Shown here in pieces: positions 1-9,116 of a stretch of 49,230 nucleotides of DNA. The notes beneath the pieces were generated by a model that was given only the letters and a program-made list of their open reading frames with translations, was not told the origin of the DNA and did not search any database. Position numbers and translations under genes: made by a program. The stretch covers positions 1 to 49,230 of the forward strand of contig CAMBPO010000013.1 of NCBI GenBank assembly GCA_945869725.1, in the 5' to 3' direction. The stretch is from Klebsiella pneumoniae. Lineage in GTDB: Bacteria > Pseudomonadota > Gammaproteobacteria > Pseudomonadales > Pseudohongiellaceae. Every line of letters starts with the position of its first letter. Within the stretch, counting starts at the first letter, position 1.

Positions 1-126
1 ATCCCCAATCAACACAATCCGGCCCTGCCATCCACTTTTGCGCAAGTGCACTGCCAGCTGTGAACCGGCATGACTGGCACCTACTACGACTGCTGTGGGC
101 AGTTCCTGCAAGGGCAAATCAATCAT
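1..126 (-). CDS. FAD-dependent oxidoreductase (ferredoxin/rubredoxin reductase type), N-terminal fragment
   Basis: Only the first 42 codons are inside the window; the gene runs off the left edge. The product begins MIDLPLQELPTAVVVGASHAG and continues into a beta-alpha-beta segment ending VLIGD. The G-A-S-H-A-G turn is the dinucleotide-binding loop of the pyridine nucleotide-disulfide oxidoreductase superfamily, in the form seen in ferredoxin-NAD and rubredoxin reductases. The ATG lies 17 bases beyond the ung stop on the same strand, so it is probably the last gene of the prfB-lysS-ung run. The fold class is well supported. The electron partner cannot be told from 42 residues. Confidence 0.7.
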   Translation of the reverse strand, partial: MIDLPLQELPTAVVVGASHAGSQLAVHLRKSGWQGRIVLIGD

Positions 127-143
127 GCGAGTCTCCGTATTTA

Positions 144-839
144 TCAGGGGAATGTAGAAGTGTCAGGCAACTGCCAATTGATAGGGCCTATGCCATGCTC
201 GATCAGATAACGGTTGGCGCTGGAAAAATGTTTGTTGCCAAAAAAACCTCTGTGGGCTGACAAAGGCGATGGATGAGGAGACTCCAGCACCAGATGTCGA
301 TGCCGGTCAATGATGGCACCTTTTTTCTGGGCGTAACTGCCCCACAGCATAAACACCAAATGCTCACGCTGCTCGTTCAACAAACTGACAATACGATCTG
401 TAAACAGCTCCCAGCCTTTGCTCTGATGCGAGCCTGCTTGTGCATGCTCAACCGTGAGCACCGCATTGAGCAACAATACGCCCTGTTGAGCCCACGCCAG
501 CAAACAGCCATTCTTTGACGGGACTATGCCAAGATCCCTCTCAATTTCTTTAAAAACATTCTGCAGGGAGGGAGGTTTTGGCACACCGGCTGATACCGAA
601 AAACATAACCCGTGTGCCTGGCCGGGACCGTGATACGGATCTTGCCCGAGGATAACAACTTTGACGTTTTCAAATGTAGTTTGATCCAGCGCGTTAAAAA
701 TTTGTGCGCCTGGCGGGTAGATCATGCGGCCATCCTGCTTTTGTTGCAGCAAAAAGGCCCGCAGTTTTTTCATGTAGTCCTGTTCAAACTCTGCCGCCAA
801 TAACGTTTTCCAGGAGTCATGCAGACGCACATCGCGCAT
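144..839 (-). CDS. ung: Uracil-DNA glycosylase, family 1
   Basis: This enzyme removes uracil from DNA to start base-excision repair. The 231 aa product has the usual family-1 length. The water-activating motif [13 protein letters not shown] is near residue 65, with the catalytic Asp in QDPYH. The C-terminal DNA-intercalation loop [13 protein letters not shown] is near residue 190. The ATG begins 2 bases after the lysS stop, so it is almost certainly co-transcribed with, and perhaps translationally coupled to, lysS. Nothing looks truncated or altered. Confidence 0.97.
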   Translation of the reverse strand: MRDVRLHDSWKTLLAAEFEQDYMKKLRAFLLQQKQDGRMIYPPGAQIFNALDQTTFENVKVVILGQDPYHGPGQAHGLCFSVSAGVPKPPSLQNVFKEIERDLGIVPSKNGCLLAWAQQGVLLLNAVLTVEHAQAGSHQSKGWELFTDRIVSLLNEQREHLVFMLWGSYAQKKGAIIDRHRHLVLESPHPSPLSAHRGFFGNKHFSSANRYLIEHGIGPINWQLPDTSTFP

Positions 840-841
840 GT

Positions 842-2374
842 TTAATCCCGGGTGGGTCGCATGTGCGGAAACAACAGAACGTCCTTGATTGAGGGAGCAT
901 CGGTAAACAGCATCACCAGACGATCAACACCGATACCCTCTCCTGCGGTGGGTGGCAAACCATATTCGAGTGCAGTGATGTAGTCTGCGTCAAAATGCAT
1001 TGCCTCGTCGTCACCGGCGTCCTTTTGTGCAACCTGTTCATGAAAGCGCGCAGCCTGATCTTCAGCATCATTTAATTCTGAGAAACCGTTGGCCAATTCA
1101 CGCCCGCCTATCATCAACTCAAAGCGGTCAGTCACATCAGGATTGCTGTCACTGCGACGCGCCAGCGGTGAAATCTCCGTGGGATACTCGGTGATAAATG
1201 TTGGCTGCAGCAGATGATGTTCCACGGCTACGTCAAATATCTCCATGAGGATACGGCCCAGTCCCCAGGAAGCTTCAACTTTCACGCCATGTTTGCCAGC
1301 CAGTTCAGTGGCTGCTTCACGTGTCTGTAATTGCTCAAGGGTGACACCAGGGCAGTAACGCACAATCGAATCTCTCACACTCAGACGGGTAAACGGCTGC
1401 GCAAAGTCGATTTCCAGCCCCTGATACACAATGGTTGTTGTACCCAGCACTTCCATGGCGATCTGCCGAAACATGGCCTCAGTGAAGTCCATCAGATCAT
1501 GATAATCCGCATACGCCTGATAGAACTCAACCATAGTGAACTCAGGATTGTGCCGCGTGGACAGTCCTTCGTTACGGAAATTGCGGTTAATCTCGAACAC
1601 TTTTTCAAAACCACCCACAACCAGACGCTTCAAATACAACTCGGGTGCGATACGCAGATACATAGCCTGATCCAACGCATTGTGATGGGTCACAAATGGC
1701 TTGGCACTCGCACCACCCGGGATCACATGCATCATGGGTGTTTCCACTTCCATAAAACCCTGGGCCTGGAAGTACTGACGCATACTGTTGACAATTTTTG
1801 AGCGCAGAATAAAGGTGCGACGTGACGCCTCATTGGCGATGAGATCAACATAACGCTGACGATAACGCACTTCGGTATCAGACAGGCCTTTCCACTTATC
1901 TGGCAGCGGGCGCAGCGCTTTGGTCAACAGACGCAGGGACTCAACATTCACGGTCAACTCGCCTTTACCTGTGCGAAACACTTCGCCGTGAACACCGACG
2001 ATGTCACCCAGATCCAGTGCTTTGATTTCGTCCATGACCTCGGCTGTCAGGGCTTTGTGATTGACATAAAGCTGCAGGGCTTCCGTGCTGTCCTGTATCA
2101 CCAGAAAGGGGCCACGCTCACGAATCAGACGGCCGGCAACTTTGACCTTGCGCGCCAACTTTTCCAGATCTTCCCGGCTGGTATCAGCATACTCGGTATG
2201 AATATCCTGAGCGTGTGTATCTCTGCGAAAATCATTCGGGAATGCATTGCGCTTCTGCTGAATGGCATGCAGCTTTTCCCGACGCTGGGCAATCAGTTTG
2301 TTCTCTTCGTGGGCTGACAGTGCGTGCTGATCTGCGCCGTGCGTATTTGCCTGATCTGAAGTTGTCTGAGTCAT
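842..2374 (-). CDS. lysS: Lysyl-tRNA synthetase, class II
   Basis: Charges tRNA-Lys with lysine in the cytoplasm. The 510 aa product has an N-terminal OB-fold tRNA-anticodon domain (about residues 75-155, around [19 protein letters not shown]). A class II catalytic core follows, with motif 2 at [20 protein letters not shown] and motif 3 at [15 protein letters not shown] near the C-terminus. The ATG is 6 bases after the prfB stop and lacks a strong ribosome-binding site, so coupling to prfB translation is likely. The prfB-lysS pairing is widespread in Proteobacteria. Confidence 0.98.
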   Translation of the reverse strand: MTQTTSDQANTHGADQHALSAHEENKLIAQRREKLHAIQQKRNAFPNDFRRDTHAQDIHTEYADTSREDLEKLARKVKVAGRLIRERGPFLVIQDSTEALQLYVNHKALTAEVMDEIKALDLGDIVGVHGEVFRTGKGELTVNVESLRLLTKALRPLPDKWKGLSDTEVRYRQRYVDLIANEASRRTFILRSKIVNSMRQYFQAQGFMEVETPMMHVIPGGASAKPFVTHHNALDQAMYLRIAPELYLKRLVVGGFEKVFEINRNFRNEGLSTRHNPEFTMVEFYQAYADYHDLMDFTEAMFRQIAMEVLGTTTIVYQGLEIDFAQPFTRLSVRDSIVRYCPGVTLEQLQTREAATELAGKHGVKVEASWGLGRILMEIFDVAVEHHLLQPTFITEYPTEISPLARRSDSNPDVTDRFELMIGGRELANGFSELNDAEDQAARFHEQVAQKDAGDDEAMHFDADYITALEYGLPPTAGEGIGVDRLVMLFTDAPSIKDVLLFPHMRPTRD

Positions 2375-2380
2375 CTGCGG

Positions 2381-3476
2381 TTACAATCCCATTTTTAGGC
2401 TGGCTTCAATAAATCGGTCAAGGTCCCCGTCTAACACAGAACCCGTGTTGGTATTCTCCACGTTGGTACGCAGGTCTTTGATGCGCGACTGATCGAGCAC
2501 ATAGGAGCGAATCTGGCTGCCCCAGCCGATATCAGACTTTTCTGCCTCCACCGCCTGCGCCTCTTGCCTGCGTTTAAACTCCTCAAGCTCGTACAATTTG
2601 GCCTTTAACTGTTTGATGGCCTGATCTTTGTTTTTGTGTTGTGAACGCTGATTCTGGCACTGCACCACAATGCCCGTCGGCAAGTGTGTCAGACGAATTG
2701 CCGAATCTGTTGTGTTTACGTGCTGACCGCCGGCGCCACTGGAGCGGAAGGTATCAACCCTGACCTGGGACATATCCAGATCAATCTCGATATCGTCATC
2801 AATTTCCGGCGACACAAACACCGAGGAAAATGATGTGTGACGTCGATTGCCAGAGTCAAACGGAGATTTTCTTACCAGCCTGTGCACACCTGTCTCCGTG
2901 CGCAACCAGCCAAACGCATACTCACCCGTAAACAAAATTGTGGTGTTTTTGATACCGGCTACATCGCCTGAGGTCACATCCACCACTTCAACCTGAAAGC
3001 CTTTGGCCTCACCCCACCGAAGATACATACGCATCAGCATTTGCGCCCAATCCTGCGCTTCGGTACCACCAGAGCCTGCCTGAATATCCAGATAGGCACT
3101 GTTGGGATCCATTTTTCCGGAGAACATGCGGCGGAACTCAAGTTCCTTCAGTGCAGATTCCAAAGCATCAAGCTCGGTGCTGACTTCAGCCAACAACTCT
3201 TCATCATCTTCATCCTGCGCCAATTGCAACAGATCGCGGCAATCATTTAATCCGCTGTTCATGCGCTCAATGGTTTTAACAACACGTTCAAGGTTGACAC
3301 GCTCGCGTCCCAACTCCTGCGCAACCTCTGGTTTGTCCCAGATTGCCGACTCGCCAAGCTCCATTTCTACTTCTGTCAGTCGCTCCTTTTTGGTGTCGTA
3401 GTCAAAGATACCCCCTGAGCGTGTCAGTGCGCTCTGCGAAGTCTTTGATTTTCAGCAAGAAGGGATTGATTTCCAT
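2381..3476 (-). CDS. prfB: Peptide chain release factor 2, made by programmed +1 frameshift
   Basis: RF2 ends translation at UGA and UAA codons. The gene is split: a 24-codon leader frame starts at the ATG at 3476 ([20 protein letters not shown]) and meets an in-frame TGA as codon 25 at 3404-3402. A +1 shift enters the main frame (DYDTKKERL and on), giving 364 aa, the normal RF2 length. The main frame has the RF2 tripeptide SPF (in [15 protein letters not shown]), which reads the stop codon, and GGQ (in SGAGGQHVN), which triggers peptide release. A gene caller that ignores the shift would begin wrongly at 3364. It heads an operon with lysS and ung. Confidence 0.97.
3401..3416 (-). promoter_or_regulatory. 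prfB: prfB programmed +1 frameshift site
   Basis: On the minus strand the sequence reads AGGGGG TAT CTT TGA C. The AGGGGG is the internal Shine-Dalgarno-like stimulator, placed 3 bases before the CTT-TGA slippery pair, and the C after TGA makes a weak stop context. This is the classical autoregulatory element: when RF2 is scarce, ribosomes pause at TGA and slip by +1 to make more RF2. The match to the canonical E. coli site is exact in all key positions. Confidence 0.96.
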
Positions 3477-3519
3477 GGAAGTTCCTGAAAGATGGCGTCA
3501 CCAGAAATTTAAGTCGCGC

Positions 3520-3548
3520 ATTTTACACCAGCACGCCATTGTTTTCAC
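3520..3548 (-). promoter_or_regulatory. Candidate sigma-70 promoter for prfB-lysS-ung
   Basis: On the minus strand a -35-like GTGAAA (3548-3543) is followed after exactly 17 bases by TAAAAT (3525-3520). The predicted start of transcription is about 35 bases before the prfB ATG. An AGGAA Shine-Dalgarno sequence lies in the leader. This is assigned by eye from spacing and consensus, with no experimental support. Confidence 0.45.
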
Positions 3549-3640
3549 AGGCAAAATGTCAGCAGGTTACCGACAGGTGAATAGGTTACAATTCGATCGC
3601 TTACCGGAAAGCACCTCACAAGCCTGTTGTACTCCTGAAC

Positions 3641-5725
3641 ATGAACGTTGAATCACATAAAACTACTGAGCTTGAGCAGGCAGATTTGCTCTGGCAAGAC
3701 GATGGTGCCCCCTACTCCAGGCGCTACAACGACGTTTATTTTTCACGCAACGGCGGGCTGGCAGAAACACACTATGTATTTTTGGAAGGCAACCAATTAC
3801 AGCAACGCTGGCGCGACCTCGATGCAACTGAATTACCTGGGGTATTCACCATCTGTGAGCTGGGCTTTGGCACAGGCCTCAACTTTCTGAGTTGTCTGCG
3901 CCTCTGGCAGCAAACGGCCTGTAAACACCTGAGACTGCACTTCATCAGCTGCGAGAAGCATCCGCTTGGCGTGGATGAAATGCGCAAAGCCTTGTTGCAA
4001 TGGCCTGAGCTGTCAGCATTGAGCGAGAAGTTTTTACCAAACTACCCGGATCACAGCCAGGGTTACCACCGCATACCCTTGTTGATCAGCAATGACCAAC
4101 AAACAATAAACACGGTGTGGTTAGAACTTTATTTTGGTGACGCCCTTGAGCTGCTGACTCAACAATCCAGCCCCGAAGCAAGGATTGACGCATGGTTTCT
4201 GGACGGCTTCAGCCCCACTCATAATCCGGCATTGTGGAGCGATGATATTCTCAACATTATTGCCCGGCTCAGCCGGTCTGGCAGCACACTGAGCAGCTAC
4301 AGCGTCACCGGCCGTGTGGTGCGTCATCTGAAATCGCTGGGATTCGTGGTTGAGAAGCGCAAAGGTTTCGGCCCGAAGCGCCACATGCTCTTTGCACATA
4401 TGCAGCAGCCATCTGTGACCGCCAGCCAAACTCAAACCATAGCGCGCACGGCAGTGGTGATTGGTGCGGGGTTAGCGGGTGCAACTGTAGCACGCAGCCT
4501 TGCCCAACGCGGGTTGAAAGTGACCGTTCTTGAACAGTCATCAGAGATTGCCAGTGGCGCATCGGGTAACAAACAAGCCATTGTGCAGATGCGACTGAAC
4601 AAACAAGCTGATGCGCATTGGCAGTTTCATGTGCATAGTTATCTGTATGCATTGCGCTTTTATGCACACCTTGATGCGGAAGCCAGTTCAGCAGCGAATT
4701 GGCATCACTGCGGGGTGCTGACGCTCAACAGCGCTTACACCAATACCCGAGAGGCGGCTGACAGTGAAGTTCTGGGCCTCGCCTACGCCCACTATCCGAA
4801 TCAGTTATTGCAGGCGATCAATGCACAACAAGCCAGCAAGCTGACCGGTTTACCACTACAGGAAGACGGGCTTTGGCAGCCTGGTGGTGGCTGGATAAAT
4901 CCAAAACACTGCAGTATCCAGTGCCTGACACATCCCTTGATCACCGTAAAGACCAGCACACAGGTCAACAGACTCGAGTTTATTGATGGTTCATGGTCAG
5001 TTCTTGGCAGAACTTTGACAGACCAGAGCTTGGCGAGCAGTGATGGCGAATCCCATGACGTAGAGCTGATCCGGGCGGATGTGGTGGTCATCGCAAATAG
5101 TTACGCAGCACGCGCCTTTGAGCAAACCGCCGAAGTCCCGGTATCTCCTCTGCGTGGCCAGGTCAGTCATCTCAAAGAAAACAGCATTAGTACCGGGCTG
5201 AGGCAGGTGATCTGCAGCCAACGCTACATCGCACCGGCAAATTTCGAGGGCGTCCACTGTGTTGGAGCCAGCTATGTCAAACACAGCGTGGATACAGCAG
5301 AAACAGCACACGAGCATGAAGAAAATTTTGAAAAACTTGGTGAGATCACGGCAATGCTGGGTTTTACAGACCAGCACCCGGACGTCGGCCGTGCCGCAAT
5401 TCGAGGCGCATCGCGCGACTACATGCCGATAGGTGGCTGTGTGCCAGCTACAGTATTACCCGAAGGCTGTTATGGCGGCGCTTTGCACTCTCAACCTCAC
5501 GATAGCGCAGAGGAAAACACGCAGCCCGCTATCACGGCGCTATCAGGTCTATATGTGAGTACCGGGCACGGCTCTCACGGCAGTGTGAGCTGTCCTGTCA
5601 TTGCCGAGCACATTGCCGCGCTCATTTGTCATGAACCCAGCCCACTTCCCGAACCTTTGATGGAGTTAATCGACCCGGCAAGGTTTATCCGCCGACAGCG
5701 TCGACGGCAAAGCCCTCGCCGCTGA
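3641..5725 (+). CDS. mnmC: Bifunctional tRNA 5-methylaminomethyl-2-thiouridine biosynthesis protein
   Basis: Completes the mnm5s2U modification at the wobble base of several tRNAs. The 694 aa product has two domains. The N-terminal methyltransferase (about 1-255) carries the SAM-binding motif LGFGTGLNFL near residues 74-83 and the LDGFSPTHNPALW motif. The C-terminal FAD-dependent oxidoreductase (about 268-694) starts with the Rossmann loop VVIGAGLAGATVARSL. Near the end, STGHGSHG completes the FAD site. Both activities appear intact and the length matches full-length fused MnmC. It is transcribed alone, divergent from prfB, and ends 1 base before the convergent apeB stop. Confidence 0.96.
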   Translation: MNVESHKTTELEQADLLWQDDGAPYSRRYNDVYFSRNGGLAETHYVFLEGNQLQQRWRDLDATELPGVFTICELGFGTGLNFLSCLRLWQQTACKHLRLHFISCEKHPLGVDEMRKALLQWPELSALSEKFLPNYPDHSQGYHRIPLLISNDQQTINTVWLELYFGDALELLTQQSSPEARIDAWFLDGFSPTHNPALWSDDILNIIARLSRSGSTLSSYSVTGRVVRHLKSLGFVVEKRKGFGPKRHMLFAHMQQPSVTASQTQTIARTAVVIGAGLAGATVARSLAQRGLKVTVLEQSSEIASGASGNKQAIVQMRLNKQADAHWQFHVHSYLYALRFYAHLDAEASSAANWHHCGVLTLNSAYTNTREAADSEVLGLAYAHYPNQLLQAINAQQASKLTGLPLQEDGLWQPGGGWINPKHCSIQCLTHPLITVKTSTQVNRLEFIDGSWSVLGRTLTDQSLASSDGESHDVELIRADVVVIANSYAARAFEQTAEVPVSPLRGQVSHLKENSISTGLRQVICSQRYIAPANFEGVHCVGASYVKHSVDTAETAHEHEENFEKLGEITAMLGFTDQHPDVGRAAIRGASRDYMPIGGCVPATVLPEGCYGGALHSQPHDSAEENTQPAITALSGLYVSTGHGSHGSVSCPVIAEHIAALICHEPSPLPEPLMELIDPARFIRRQRRRQSPRR

Positions 5726-5726
5726 C

Positions 5727-7037
5727 TCAGTTAAAGAAAGCTCGTAAAGCGCGTGACAACAACCAGCTGTCATCACTGCCGGCCAACTCCCTAATGGAAT
5801 GCATGCCAAAAGTTGGTACACCAATATCAATAGTCTCTACACCTAAACCGGATGCAGTAATAGGGCCGATGGTACTTCCGCATGCCATGTCGCTGCGCAC
5901 CACAAACGCCTGCGATGGAATACCCGTTTGCTCACACAGCGCTCGAAACATGGCGGTGCTGTGACTGTTGGTGGCGTATCGCTGATTAGCATTTATCTTG
6001 ATTACCGGACCGCGGTTCAGTATCGGCCCATGATTACCATCATGTTTTTCAGGGAAATTCGGGTGAATACCATGGGCATTGTCGATAGACAAAAATAATG
6101 AACGGCGGATCAAACGCTCCATCGCTTCCGATGGTTCACCAGCCCCGAACTGGGCACTGATGCGCGACAGCACTGAGCGTAAAAACGGCCCCTGAGCACC
6201 ACAGGCTGAAGAGCTGCCCACTTCCTCATGATCATTACAGACCATGAGCGAAAACTTGTCAGGTTGCTGACGATGAGCATCTAGAATGGCATCAAGGCTG
6301 ATATAACAACTCAGCAGATTATCCAGTCGCGCCGATGCAATAAATTCTTCATTCAGGCCCACCAGCGCCGGTGCCTGAGTATCGTAAAAGTACAGTTCAT
6401 GACCGAGGACTTTTAGCATATCAGTGATGCCTTGCTGTGCCTTCAGAGCTTGCCGCACAAAGTCATCAAAATCAAAACGTCCTGTTGAAGGCGCTAGCGC
6501 CACCAGCGGCGGCAACTCTTTCTGTGGATTGATGTTGCGATTCTGGTTAACTTCACGATCCAGATGAATAGCAAGGCTAGGCACAATCGCAATCGGGCGG
6601 CGCCAGTCAAGCAGTGCCGATTGCATCTCGCCATTGCCAGACAAATACTCGACGCGACCGGCTAATGACAAATCACGGTCGAACCAGGGTGCCAACAACG
6701 CACCACCATAGACTTCGACCGCAAACTGCACGGCCCATGAAGACTGCATCACTGCATTGGGTTTGAGCTTTAAGCAGGGACTGTCAGTGTGAGCACCTGA
6801 CATACAAACACCACTGTCAGCCGGGTCACCCTGACCCGTTCTGAAAGCGATGATTGACGAACCATTACGCTGCACCACATAGGAGCGCCCCGGCCTCAAT
6901 TGCCAGGCAGCTCCTTCATCCAGTAGCTCAAACCCGGCATCCTCAAGATGAGCCTGCATGGTTTGCACTGCATGAAAGGGTGTCGGAGACTGCTGCAGAA
7001 AGGCCAGCAATCCCTGATTAAAGTCTCGCTTGTCCAC
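5727..7037 (-). CDS. apeB: M18 family aspartyl aminopeptidase-type metallopeptidase
   Basis: Cytosolic two-zinc aminopeptidase of the M18 family, which trims N-terminal (often acidic) residues from peptides. The 436 aa product has the family motifs: GAHTDSPCLKLKP with a metal-binding His and Asp near residue 80, NDHEEVGSSSACGAQGP carrying the catalytic/metal Glu pair, and HSTAMFRALCEQ followed by RSDMACGSTIGP near the C-terminus. The start is GTG at 7037-7035, immediately next to the stop codon of the upstream FKBP gene, suggesting coupled translation. The symbol follows the Pseudomonas/proteobacterial name. Confidence 0.93.
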   Translation of the reverse strand: MDKRDFNQGLLAFLQQSPTPFHAVQTMQAHLEDAGFELLDEGAAWQLRPGRSYVVQRNGSSIIAFRTGQGDPADSGVCMSGAHTDSPCLKLKPNAVMQSSWAVQFAVEVYGGALLAPWFDRDLSLAGRVEYLSGNGEMQSALLDWRRPIAIVPSLAIHLDREVNQNRNINPQKELPPLVALAPSTGRFDFDDFVRQALKAQQGITDMLKVLGHELYFYDTQAPALVGLNEEFIASARLDNLLSCYISLDAILDAHRQQPDKFSLMVCNDHEEVGSSSACGAQGPFLRSVLSRISAQFGAGEPSEAMERLIRRSLFLSIDNAHGIHPNFPEKHDGNHGPILNRGPVIKINANQRYATNSHSTAMFRALCEQTGIPSQAFVVRSDMACGSTIGPITASGLGVETIDIGVPTFGMHSIRELAGSDDSWLLSRALRAFFN

Positions 7038-7736
7038 TTATTGAGGATTCACTTCAAGCAGTTCGACATCAAAGATCAGCGTAGAGAATGGTGGAATCGG
7101 ACCAGAACCGCCCTCACCATAACCAAGGCTAAAGGGGATAAAGAAACGCCATTTGTCGCCGGCCTTCATCAGTTGCAAACCTTCAGTCCAGCCCGGAATG
7201 ACCTGATTCAACATAAACTGGGCAGGCTCACCACGTTCAATCGAGCTGTCAAACACTTCGCCATTAACAAAGCGCCCTTCGTAATGCGCCAGCACAGAGT
7301 CTTCAGCGACTGGCGATGTGCCGGATGCGTCACCTGACTCAAGCACCTCATACTGCAGTCCGGAAGCGGTAGTCACTACGCCGGCGCGTTGACCGTTTTC
7401 TAACAGAAATGCTTCGCTCTCTGCACGAGCTTCATCGGCGGCCGCCTGCTGCTGATCCATCAACTGCTGCTGAAATGTTGTCAGCGCTGCCATCATCTGT
7501 TCTTCAGTCATTTTGGACTGATCCAGCACCACATCACGCAAGCCGGCCATAAATGCTTCCAGATCAATCTGCTCGGTCAATCCCTGCATAACCAGATTCT
7601 GGCCAATATTCACACCAACGCTGTAACTGATCTGATTGCGCTCAACAGTAAGATCGATATCCTGAGCTTGTGACTGCGTGCCAAACATCAGCAGCGATAC
7701 CGCCAGGCCAAGGCCTGTGGCTCTAAATTTATTCAT
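7038..7736 (-). CDS. Periplasmic FKBP-type peptidyl-prolyl isomerase (Mip/FklB/FkpA-like)
   Basis: Likely a periplasmic proline isomerase and chaperone. The 232 aa product has a signal peptide (MNKFRATGLGLAVSLLMFG, cleavage near SQA-QD). An FKBP_N dimerisation helix region (about 25-120) contains YSVGVNIGQNL and a Gln/Ala-rich helix. A C-terminal FKBP domain (about 125-232) has VLAHYEGRFVNGEVFDSS, FMLNQVIPGWTEGLQLM and FSLGYGEGG. An AGGA Shine-Dalgarno sits 7 bases before the ATG. It ends flush against the apeB GTG start. Whether it is orthologous to Mip, FkpA or FklB cannot be decided by eye. Confidence 0.92.
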   Translation of the reverse strand: MNKFRATGLGLAVSLLMFGTQSQAQDIDLTVERNQISYSVGVNIGQNLVMQGLTEQIDLEAFMAGLRDVVLDQSKMTEEQMMAALTTFQQQLMDQQQAAADEARAESEAFLLENGQRAGVVTTASGLQYEVLESGDASGTSPVAEDSVLAHYEGRFVNGEVFDSSIERGEPAQFMLNQVIPGWTEGLQLMKAGDKWRFFIPFSLGYGEGGSGPIPPFSTLIFDVELLEVNPQ

Positions 7737-7911
7737 AATTTTTTCCTGTAAGGATCATGGGTTCTTTAACGGTATGCAGTCTAAACCGACTACATACGTA
7801 TTTCCAGTGCAGCAAATAGCCAACGTCTTGTACTGGCAAGATTTCCAGGCGGCGCTTCCAGCAAACAGGGGCATTACAGTATGCTGCACGCTTAAAGTGA
7901 GGAGCGCTTTT

Positions 7912-8448
7912 ATGTTGAATTTTGTTTGGATGTCCCGGCGCAACCTCGGAATGGCTGCTCTGGCGTTTACAGTGCTTCTGTCGTTCACCGGCTGCGGGCG
8001 AAAATTTTCAGTCAGTGTCAATGAACAGATGCTTTACGATCCACGACCTAGCAGCGCGCTAGTTGTAGTTGCTGATGCCGGGCTGCAAAGCTGCATAAAT
8101 GTCCTGGTGCGAGATCGACAGATCACGGAAGTCTCTCAAATTCAGGTATTAGCTTGCCCGATGCTGGAGATAAGATCACTGACGGGTATAGACCAACTTA
8201 TTAATCTGCGCTTTCTCGATCTGGCCGGTAATGAACTGGTCAACCTTGACGGACTGGCAAACGCCAGAAGCCTTAGTTCGGTCAATACGCCGGATAATCG
8301 CTTGCAGGACATCTCGGCTATTCTGCAGATTCCTACCCTCAGCAGCGCGGTAATGACGGGCAATCTATTGATTCCCTGCAGCCAGCTGGCTCAATTACAG
8401 TCAAAACTGGCTAATAACCTGTTGGCGCCTGACAGCTGCGTACCTTGA
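7912..8448 (+). CDS. Putative outer-membrane lipoprotein with leucine-rich-repeat-like segments
   Basis: I chose the ATG at 7912, giving 178 aa, because GAGGAG lies 8 bases upstream and the frame then opens with a lipoprotein signal peptide (AALAFTVLLSFTGCGRK; lipobox FTGC). An upstream in-frame start at 7678 would overlap the FKBP gene and bury the signal. The mature part has short leucine-rich-like strands (LINLRFLDLAGNELVNLDGL, then LQDISAILQIPTL), as in bacterial LRR proteins. Three or four Cys follow the lipidated one. Function unknown. It is convergent with miaE and probably monocistronic. Confidence 0.7.
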   Translation: MLNFVWMSRRNLGMAALAFTVLLSFTGCGRKFSVSVNEQMLYDPRPSSALVVVADAGLQSCINVLVRDRQITEVSQIQVLACPMLEIRSLTGIDQLINLRFLDLAGNELVNLDGLANARSLSSVNTPDNRLQDISAILQIPTLSSAVMTGNLLIPCSQLAQLQSKLANNLLAPDSCVP

Positions 8449-8466
8449 GCGGATCACGTTGCTGAA

Positions 8467-9093
8467 CTATTTATCTGCAGGCACACCGCTGTGAAACCTA
8501 AATTCGGTATCCGGTGATTCAATCAAACGCTTCTCTACAAGCATAAACTCCTGCAAACGCGCCTCCGTGTTATCTTTGCTATACATGGCCGCCAATAAAA
8601 GATAGTCCTGGTAGTGACGGGATTCAGAACGCAGCAGACTTTGATAAAATTTCCCTAACTCCTCATCAAGCAATGGCGCCAGCTGCAGAAAACGCTCACA
8701 AGAGCGCGCCTCTACAATCGCACCGACAAGCAGACTGTCAATCAACCCACCTTGATGGTCTGTGCGCATCAACTCACGCAGCCCTGCTGCATAGCGCGAT
8801 GCACCAATGCGCTCGTAGGTAATGCCGCGCTGCTCCATCAGCGCCACCACCTGCTCAAAATGTAATAATTCTTCTCTGGCCAGTTTAGACATTTTGGTCA
8901 GTAATTGGGTATGCCCGACGTGTCGATACATCAGAGTCATCGCGTTGGATGCGGCTTTTTTTTCACAATTGGCGTGATCAATAAGCAACAAACGCTGATT
9001 TTGTAACGCCCAGTCCAACCAGGCTTGCGGTGTCGGGCACGGCAGAAATTGTTCAAGCTCTTTTAGTGCAGTGGCACTGATTGTTCTGCTCAT
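8467..9093 (-). CDS. miaE: tRNA-(2-methylthio-N6-isopentenyl adenosine) hydroxylase
   Basis: Di-iron oxygenase that hydroxylates ms2i6A-37 in tRNAs reading UNN codons. The 208 aa product has the ferritin-like helices and metal ligands expected of MiaE: DHANCEKKAASNAM around residue 40, EELLHFEQV around residue 73, an E in VGAIVEARSCERF, and SESRHYQDYL around residue 158. Length is typical. It is the last gene of a dapA-bamC-rmuC-miaE run, 23 bases after rmuC. Confidence 0.94.
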   Translation of the reverse strand: MSRTISATALKELEQFLPCPTPQAWLDWALQNQRLLLIDHANCEKKAASNAMTLMYRHVGHTQLLTKMSKLAREELLHFEQVVALMEQRGITYERIGASRYAAGLRELMRTDHQGGLIDSLLVGAIVEARSCERFLQLAPLLDEELGKFYQSLLRSESRHYQDYLLLAAMYSKDNTEARLQEFMLVEKRLIESPDTEFRFHSGVPADK

Positions 9094-9116
9094 AATCAGT
9101 CATATCGCTCTCGAGA

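Noticed and set aside
1331..1801. 156-residue open frame opposite lysS
   Set aside because: Shadow of the lysS catalytic core; no motifs and no ribosome-binding site.
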